A stretch of DNA of 8,265 nucleotides. Source: Deltaproteobacteria bacterium (GTDB lineage: Bacteria; Desulfobacterota; Desulfobacteria; Desulfobacterales; Desulfatibacillaceae). Both the position numbers and the translations under genes were made by a program. The notes beneath the pieces were generated by a model, which saw only the letters and a list, made by a program, of their open reading frames with translations, made no database searches and was not told the DNA's origin. The stretch covers positions 1 through 8,265 of the forward strand of contig JAFDHW010000089.1 in NCBI GenBank assembly GCA_019308705.1, in the 5' to 3' direction. Below are positions 1 to 3,749 of the stretch, piece after piece (the first letter of the stretch is position 1; each line of letters starts with the position of its first letter).

Positions 1-10
1 TCCTCTTCAT
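1..10 (-). CDS. 5' end of a probable third small secreted protein gene (truncated by window edge)
   Basis: Only the first three codons are inside the window, reading Met-Lys-Arg, the same first three residues as the neighbouring 150-aa secreted protein. Upstream on the minus strand an AAAGGAG ribosome binding site lies 7 nt before the ATG (complement of about 18-24). The gap to the preceding gene (11-81) holds a hairpin like the one between the two complete genes. I infer a third member of the same family and operon. The product itself cannot be seen. Confidence 0.5.
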
Positions 11-43
11 GTTTCTTCTCCTTTATGCAGGTGTTTGTGTTTT

Positions 44-57
44 CAGGCTTTCGCCTG
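44..57 (-). other. Intercistronic hairpin with GAAA tetraloop
   Basis: On the minus strand CAGGC-GAAA-GCCTG forms a 5-bp stem closed by a GNRA tetraloop. It lies 24 nt after the stop of the 150-aa gene and 33 nt before the next start. It has no U-tract after it, so it is probably not a terminator. mRNA processing, 3'-end protection or differential expression within the operon are possible. A matching hairpin occupies the other intercistronic gap (570-586). Confidence 0.5.
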
Positions 58-81
58 TTGCCCTCAAGGGGTCAAAGCGGC

Positions 82-534
82 TTAGTGGCCGCTGATCTTG
101 ATGGTGCCGAAGGACACGGCCACGTCGGAGATCTGGAACTTGCCGAGGCTGGAGACCGCGGCGCCCAGGGACTGGCCGATGATCACGTCGTTGATGATCA
201 TGGTGCCGGTGATCAGGTTGCTCGAGCCGGTGTCGATGGCCAGGTAGGACGTGCCGGCGCCGGTGGTGCCGGCGTCAATGGTCACCGAGGACAGGCTCAT
301 GGTGGGGATGGTCACCCCGGAGAGGACCACCGCGCCAGGGTTGGCGGCGCCGGTGAAGCCGTCACCGTCCTCCCAGCCTATGTCGCCCATGCCCACGCTC
401 AGGTCCATGGAGACGGTGATCCCGGTCTGGCCCTTGATCTCCTGCAGCTCGCTGTCGGGGATGGCGGTCATGCCCGCCCAGGCCGCCAGGGGCACCAGGG
501 CGATCACCGCCATCCAGAAAAGGGTTCTTTTCAT
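82..534 (-). CDS. Small secreted DUF6160/FilF-like surface protein, 150 aa
   Basis: The product is a probable exported surface or pilus-associated protein of unknown precise role. Residues 1-20 form a signal peptide (Lys/Arg start, hydrophobic core, AWA before Gly21). Residues 22-39 carry the family-like element 'MTxxxDxELxEIxGQTGI'. The remainder is a low-charge stretch rich in Gly, Ser, Thr, Ile and Val with alternating hydrophobics, as expected of a beta-rich fold, and the chain ends in Gly-His. It is clearly homologous to the upstream 154-aa protein: both have (S/G)VT(I/L)DxGTT near the middle, a Tyr-Leu-x-Ile strand, and a final His. An AAGGAG site lies 7 nt before the ATG and supports this start. 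It is second in a minus-strand operon, 66 nt after its paralogue. The DUF6160/FilF assignment is from memory of that family's N-terminal motif. The role as a glycosylation acceptor is only an inference from the facing glycosyltransferase operon. Confidence 0.85.
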   Translation of the reverse strand: MKRTLFWMAVIALVPLAAWAGMTAIPDSELQEIKGQTGITVSMDLSVGMGDIGWEDGDGFTGAANPGAVVLSGVTIPTMSLSSVTIDAGTTGAGTSYLAIDTGSSNLITGTMIINDVIIGQSLGAAVSSLGKFQISDVAVSFGTIKISGH

Positions 535-569
535 GACATTGCTCCTTGTTGCTTTGGGTTGACGGATTT

Positions 570-586
570 CAGGCCGTTCGGGCCTG
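570..586 (-). other. Intercistronic hairpin between the two secreted-protein genes
   Basis: On the minus strand CAGGCC and GGCCTG arms (6 bp) enclose the loop CGAAC. The hairpin starts 14 nt after the upstream stop and ends 35 nt before the next ATG. Its stem sequence and its position relative to the next start match the hairpin at 44-57. There is no following U-tract. Confidence 0.5.
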
Positions 587-600
587 TCGCCTGCGCTTGA

Positions 601-1065
601 TCAATGTGCGAAGAGCTTCACCGTGGAGCCCGTGACCAACTGGATATCGCCTAACTGCAAGGTTCCAATGGCCGTGGAGGTGGTTCCATCGCCCATGGAG
701 ATGTTGTTGAACGTGATTCTGCCCGAGAGGGCGCTGGCGCCGATGACGAGATAGGTGATGCCGGTGGTTGTTCCCAGGTCCAGCGTCACGCCGGTCAAGG
801 AAGCCGTGGTCCCCGCGGCCACGCCGTTGTCGATGGTCAGGCCGCCGAAGTTCAGGTAGCCTTGGGTGGTGTTGGTGGGTATGCCGTCGGTGTCCCCGTA
901 GATCATGTAGCCTTGGGTGGTGCCCGCATTGATGTCGATGGAGATGCCCACCTGCCCCTCGATTTCCTCCATCCCCTCGTCATCCAGGAGGGTCATGCCG
1001 CAGTAGGCGGGGGAAACCAAAAAAAGGGCCACAAGCACAATGGTAAGAGGAAGGATTCGTATCAT
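601..1065 (-). CDS. Small secreted DUF6160/FilF-like surface protein, 154 aa
   Basis: This is the first complete gene of the minus-strand operon and a paralogue of the 150-aa protein downstream. I chose the ATG at 1065 over the one at 1092 because GGAGGT lies 5 nt before it and the signal peptide then begins at once (MIRILPL..., residues 1-22, with SPAYC before Gly23). A Cys at 22 is present, but Tyr before it argues against a lipobox. Residues 24-41 hold 'MTLLDDEGMEEIEGQVGI', the family-like N-terminal motif. The mature part is very rich in Thr and Gly and has a 17-residue internal repeat (TTQGY at 49-53 and 66-70). The chain ends in Ala-His, as members of this family often do. It is expected to be exported and beta-rich. 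Its function is unknown. A surface filament or pilus-associated role is the family-based guess, and modification by the divergent TMTC-like enzymes is inference. Confidence 0.85.
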   Translation of the reverse strand: MIRILPLTIVLVALFLVSPAYCGMTLLDDEGMEEIEGQVGISIDINAGTTQGYMIYGDTDGIPTNTTQGYLNFGGLTIDNGVAAGTTASLTGVTLDLGTTTGITYLVIGASALSGRITFNNISMGDGTTSTAIGTLQLGDIQLVTGSTVKLFAH

Positions 1066-1085
1066 GCGAGACCTCCCAGCCGGCA

Positions 1086-1141
1086 TTTCCACGCAGGAAA
1101 CGAGAGCTCCGGCCGTTTGCCGGCCGGAAAACCCCCTCTCG
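1086..1141 (-). promoter_or_regulatory. Two stem-loops in the 5' leader of the secreted-protein operon
   Basis: A perfect 8-bp inverted repeat (TCCGGCCG at 1108-1115, CGGCCGGA at 1121-1128, 5-nt loop) is nested inside a second 6-bp pair (CGAGAG at 1101-1106, CTCTCG at 1136-1141). Next to it is a 5-bp stem (TTTCC at 1086-1090, GGAAA at 1096-1100). In the minus-strand mRNA these fold 21-76 nt upstream of the ATG, leaving the GGAGGT site free. They may stabilise the message or act as a translational or attenuation control. No strong U-tract follows. Confidence 0.45.
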
Positions 1142-1248
1142 AGCGGCAGTCCTCCGCCGGGGGCTTGGTTTCGTTCTTTTTATGTGCAGGCTGCGCACCA
1201 GAGACCGGCGCGCTTGAATACGAGGCGAGCAAAGTGCACCTATGGGGT

Positions 1249-1262
1249 GTATGCAGGCATAC
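1249..1262. promoter_or_regulatory. Operator-like perfect dyad over the minus-strand -10
   Basis: GTATGC-AG-GCATAC is a perfect 6-bp inverted repeat with a 2-nt centre. It covers four of six bases of the minus-strand -10 (1259-1264) and extends toward the expected start site near 1252, which is where a repressor would block polymerase. No regulator gene is present in the window, so the binding protein is unknown. Confidence 0.45.
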
Positions 1263-1288
1263 TAAGGGTACCTCACTTGTTTTGTCAA
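1259..1288 (-). promoter_or_regulatory. Sigma70-type promoter for the minus-strand operon
   Basis: On the minus strand a perfect TTGACA (-35, complement of 1283-1288) is followed after 18 nt by TAGTAT (-10, complement of 1259-1264), which matches four of six consensus bases including the first TA and last T. Transcription would start near 1252, giving a leader of roughly 185 nt before the ATG at 1065. Confidence 0.55.
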
Positions 1289-1290
1289 CA

Positions 1291-1497
1291 GGTAAGTATC
1301 CCCCTTGGTGCGGATGTACAGGTAAACCCCGGCAAGGGGGTGTTCTTACCCATTCCCGGGGGAGAAACCTGGCTTCCCGGGAACGGCAACAGGAAGCAGA
1401 AGCCCTGTGCCGGCGGGCGTTTCGTCCTCCATGCATCATGTCGGGATCGCTCCTTTCCCAAAACATTCTGCAAGTAGCATGCCGGGGAAAACCCCCG
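1291..1497 (+). ncRNA. Candidate structured RNA: consecutive stem-loops upstream of a terminator
   Basis: The first stem-loop pairs GGTAAG (1291-1296) with CTTACC (1345-1350) and, inside it, CCCCCTTG (1300-1307) with CAAGGGGG (1333-1340), leaving a 25-nt apical loop. The second pairs TTCCCGGG (1353-1360) with CCCGGGAA (1376-1383). The third pairs CGGC-A-ACAGG (1384-1393) with CCTGT-GCCG (1404-1412), leaving one bulged A. A small CGGGG/CCCCG hairpin sits at 1483-1497. The series ends just before an intrinsic terminator, so a plus-strand small RNA or a terminated leader is plausible. I found no clear plus-strand promoter upstream and no match to riboswitch consensus sequences I know. GC-rich DNA folds easily, so confidence is limited. 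Confidence 0.35.
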
Positions 1498-1507
1498 CGC
1501 CGTCGTC

Positions 1508-1535
1508 AAAAGAAGGCGCCATGCGGCGCTTTTTT
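1508..1535 (+). terminator. Rho-independent terminator, plus strand
   Basis: AAGGCGCC (1513-1520) pairs with GGCGC and following T residues (1525-1532) around an ATGC loop, and six T residues run from 1530 to 1535. The 5' side is A-rich (AAAAGAA), so the reverse strand has only a weak interrupted T-tract. No protein gene ends shortly before it on the plus strand. It therefore ends either a small RNA or read-through, or acts as an attenuator ahead of the 1704 operon. Confidence 0.65.
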
Positions 1536-1542
1536 CCTGCGG

Positions 1543-1571
1543 TTGACAGGGCAGGTGCGAATCCCTAAGCT
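1543..1571 (+). promoter_or_regulatory. Sigma70-type promoter for the TMTC-like operon
   Basis: A perfect TTGACA at 1543-1548 is followed after 17 nt by TAAGCT at 1566-1571, which keeps the important first TA and final T of the -10. It lies directly after the terminator, which would insulate it. Transcription would start near 1578, about 125 nt before the chosen ATG. Confidence 0.45.
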
Positions 1572-1603
1572 GAAAGCCTTCATGTCTGCTCATTCCAGGC
1601 GAC

Positions 1604-1634
1604 GCCGCCCAAATCTTCGCCGTTTAGGGGCGGC
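1604..1634 (+). promoter_or_regulatory. Leader stem-loop ahead of the first TMTC-like gene
   Basis: GCCGCCC (1604-1610) pairs perfectly with GGGCGGC (1628-1634), and AAA/TTT can extend the stem inward past a 2-nt bulge. ATTTTC follows, which makes it faintly terminator-like. It would lie in the 5' leader, 69 nt before the ATG at 1704, and could serve as an attenuator or merely as mRNA structure. Confidence 0.3.
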
Positions 1635-1703
1635 ATTTTCGAAGGTCCTTTCACCTTGCACCAGACCGGGCCGGCTCCAGGACGAGCTTATCCCGGGCGA
1701 GCC

Positions 1704-3749
1704 ATGACCGACGCCAAGCCTAAGGGGATGGACGCCTCTTGCGGCGTGAGGGCGCGTTCCCGCAAAATTCGACACGTTGCGGACAGCACCGCCTGGGTCG
1801 CCCTGGCGTTTTTCGCCCTCTCCCTGGCCGTCTACTTCCCCGCGGCCAGGGGCCCTTTTGTCTTTGACGACCTCCACAGCTTTGCGAAGAATCCGGACAT
1901 CGCGGGCGCCGAGCTGGCGGTTTCCTCCCTGGCGCGCGCGGCCAGAGCCGAATACTCCCCCAACCGGCCGGTGCCCAAGCTCACCTTCGGGCTCCAGGCC
2001 GCCCTCCACGGCATGGACCCGTTGGGCTTCCACCTGGTGAACGTCCTCATCCACGCCCTGGCGGGCTTTTTGCTGTTCCTGCTTTTGCGGATCACGTGGT
2101 CTTTGGCTCCGGCCCTGCCCGGAGATTCCACGGCGGGGAAATTTTTTCCCCTGGCCGCGGCCGCCCTGTGGCTGGCGCACCCCGTGCAAACCCAGAGCGT
2201 GGCCTACGTGGTGCAACGCATGAATTCCCTGGCCGCCCTGTTTTACCTGGCTGCGCTTGTCTGCTACGCCCGGGGGAGGCTTTCGGGCGGCGGAAAAAGG
2301 GCCGTGGCCTGGTTCGCGGGATGCGTGGCCGCGGGTCTTTTGGCCTTGGGGTCCAAGGAAATCGCGTTCACCCTTCCCTTGTTCCTCTTTTTATACGAGT
2401 GGTTCTTCTTCCAGGATCTCTCGGGCCGCTGGCTTGGGCGCATGCTTCCCGCCGTCATCGCGCTTTTGCTGGTTTCCGCGTGCGTGCTCCTGGTTTATTC
2501 GGACTTTCACCCCCTCATCCGCATTCAGCAGAGCTACGAAAACCGGCCCTTCACCATGGCCCAGCGGGTGCTCACGGAGTTCCGGGTGGTGGCCTGGTAC
2601 GTCTCGTTGTTCCTTGTGCCCGCGCCGGGCCGCCAAAACCTGGACCACGATTTTCCCCTGTCCCGCTCTTTTCTGGATCCCCCCTCCACGGCCCTGGCCC
2701 TGGCCTTCATCGTCCTTTCCCTGGCCGGGGCTGCGTTTTTCGCCAAAAAGCACCGGCTCGCCGCTTTCTGCGTGTTCTGGTTTTTCGGAAACCTCGCCCT
2801 GGAATCCTCGGTGTTCGCCCTGGAAATCGTGTTCGAGCACCGCATGTACCTGCCGTCCATGCTCCTTTCGGCCCTGCTCACCATCCTGCTCCTTAAAGTC
2901 GTCCGCCGGCCGGGGGTCCGTGCGGGCGTCCTGGCCGGGGCGGTCCTGGTCCTTTGCTCCCTCACCTTTGCGCGCAGCGCGGTATGGGCGGACAACCACC
3001 GCCTGTGGTCCGACGCGGCGGAAAAATCGCCCCAAAAGGCCCGGCCTCTGCTGAACCTGGGAACCCTGTACCTGCAGGACGAAAAACCCGGCCAGGCCGC
3101 GGCCGTGTTCGAAAAGGCCATGGCCCTGGGCCTGGACAAGAGGCAGGAGCCCTGGACCTGGTTTCACCTGGCCAAGGCCTACGGGATGGCCGGGGACCGG
3201 CGAAAGGAAATGGAGGCCTACCGCCGGACCCTGGCCCTGGATCCGGACCACGCCGAGGCCCACAACAACCTGGGCAGACGACTGGTGGACGCGGGGAGGC
3301 TCAAGGAGGGCCTCTCCCACGTGGAAGCCTCCCTGCGCCTGGCCCCGGACAACCCCCGGGCGCACCTGAACGCGGGGCTGGCCTGCTGGAAGCTGGACAA
3401 CCCCGGCCGGGCCATAAGCCACTACCAGAAGGCCCTATCCCTGGACCCGGACTACATGCTGGCCCACAACAACCTGGCCGTGATCTACGCCCAAGAGGGC
3501 CGGGCGCAGGAGGCGGCGGCCCACTTCCGGGAGGCCCTGCGGATTTCCCGGGAACAGGGCATGGACGACAAGACCGCCGGCGCCCACTTCAACCTGGCCA
3601 GGCTGCTCCTTACGCAGGGCAAGCCCGACGAGGCCAGGGAACACCTGCTTGCCGCCGCGCGGCTGAACCCCTCCCTGGCCGGGCCCGCCCAGAGGCTTCT
3701 TTCCCAGGCGGACCAGCAGATGAAACAGGAGACCCATGCCGCCCAGTGA
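1704..3749 (+). CDS. TMTC-like GT-C membrane glycosyltransferase with TPR domain, 681 aa (paralogue A)
   Basis: This is probably a polytopic inner-membrane glycosyltransferase of the GT-C fold, resembling TMTC protein O-mannosyltransferases, which use a lipid-phosphate sugar donor. The first membrane segment (about 29-46) is followed by the acidic pair Asp55-Asp56 in the first outer loop, the usual catalytic position in PMT/TMTC enzymes. Then come NRPV at 87-90, HPVQTQSVAYVVQRM at 159-173, SKE at 217-219, a DUF1736-like stretch around 274-325 with DHDF at 314-317, and EHRMYLP at 378-384. About 11-12 membrane segments end near 424. Residues 447-658 form about six TPR repeats, probably for acceptor or partner binding. 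The frame is open from a TTG at 1656. I chose the ATG at 1704, which leaves a short tail before the first helix as in the paralogues, although its ribosome site (GGGCGAG) is weak. It is the first gene of a three-gene operon and the only copy with every motif intact. The sugar and acceptor are unknown. Confidence 0.87.
   Translation: MTDAKPKGMDASCGVRARSRKIRHVADSTAWVALAFFALSLAVYFPAARGPFVFDDLHSFAKNPDIAGAELAVSSLARAARAEYSPNRPVPKLTFGLQAALHGMDPLGFHLVNVLIHALAGFLLFLLLRITWSLAPALPGDSTAGKFFPLAAAALWLAHPVQTQSVAYVVQRMNSLAALFYLAALVCYARGRLSGGGKRAVAWFAGCVAAGLLALGSKEIAFTLPLFLFLYEWFFFQDLSGRWLGRMLPAVIALLLVSACVLLVYSDFHPLIRIQQSYENRPFTMAQRVLTEFRVVAWYVSLFLVPAPGRQNLDHDFPLSRSFLDPPSTALALAFIVLSLAGAAFFAKKHRLAAFCVFWFFGNLALESSVFALEIVFEHRMYLPSMLLSALLTILLLKVVRRPGVRAGVLAGAVLVLCSLTFARSAVWADNHRLWSDAAEKSPQKARPLLNLGTLYLQDEKPGQAAAVFEKAMALGLDKRQEPWTWFHLAKAYGMAGDRRKEMEAYRRTLALDPDHAEAHNNLGRRLVDAGRLKEGLSHVEASLRLAPDNPRAHLNAGLACWKLDNPGRAISHYQKALSLDPDYMLAHNNLAVIYAQEGRAQEAAAHFREALRISREQGMDDKTAGAHFNLARLLLTQGKPDEAREHLLAAARLNPSLAGPAQRLLSQADQQMKQETHAAQ

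Larger units (their letters stand above)
1066..1703. other. Divergent regulatory region without a convincing gene
   Basis: This 638-base stretch separates the minus-strand secreted-protein operon from the plus-strand membrane-enzyme operon. Open frames crossing it have Arg/Pro/Gly-rich translations with no family resemblance, and I regard them as chance. It contains, left to right, a structured minus-strand leader (1086-1141), an operator-like dyad overlapping a minus-strand promoter (1249-1288), a series of stem-loops (1291-1497), a plus-strand intrinsic terminator (1508-1535), a plus-strand promoter (1543-1571) and a leader stem-loop (1604-1634). No tRNA or known riboswitch consensus was recognised. 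Confidence 0.75.

Noticed and set aside
25..600. Plus-strand open frame of 191 codons opposite the 150-aa secreted protein
   Set aside because: It is antisense to a gene with a clear signal peptide, ribosome site and a paralogue. The translation is a low-complexity Gly/His/Asp-rich mix.
1185..1200. Minus-strand sigma54-like element (TGGTGCG, then CTGCA with GG-N10-GC spacing)
   Set aside because: The spacing fits, but only about 9 of 12 consensus bases match. The GC-rich context makes this likely by chance, and a near-consensus sigma70 promoter lies just upstream.
1311..1350. Cyclic-di-GMP (GEMM-I) riboswitch, suggested by ACAGGTAAACC
   Set aside because: The core differs from the GGGCAAACC-type consensus, and the second conserved block (GGGACGCAAAGCC-like) is absent downstream. 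The segment also pairs better with 1300-1307.
1384..1412. SRP RNA (ffs) apical motif, suggested by AGGAAGCAG
   Set aside because: The surrounding conserved GGUCCGGAAGG context and the matching asymmetric loop are missing. The segment is better explained as a simple bulged hairpin.
1126..1496. Repeated 11-mer GGAAAACCCCC at 1126-1136 and 1486-1496
   Set aside because: It is low-complexity and occurs only twice with unrelated flanks. It is not evidence for a mobile element or a binding-site pair.
862..1707. Long plus-strand open frame through the intergenic region (281 codons), plus several minus-strand frames in 980-1593
   Set aside because: The translations are Arg/Pro/Gly-rich with no family resemblance or membrane or signal features, and they run through the antisense of a real gene, promoters and the terminator. 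They are typical chance frames of GC-rich DNA.
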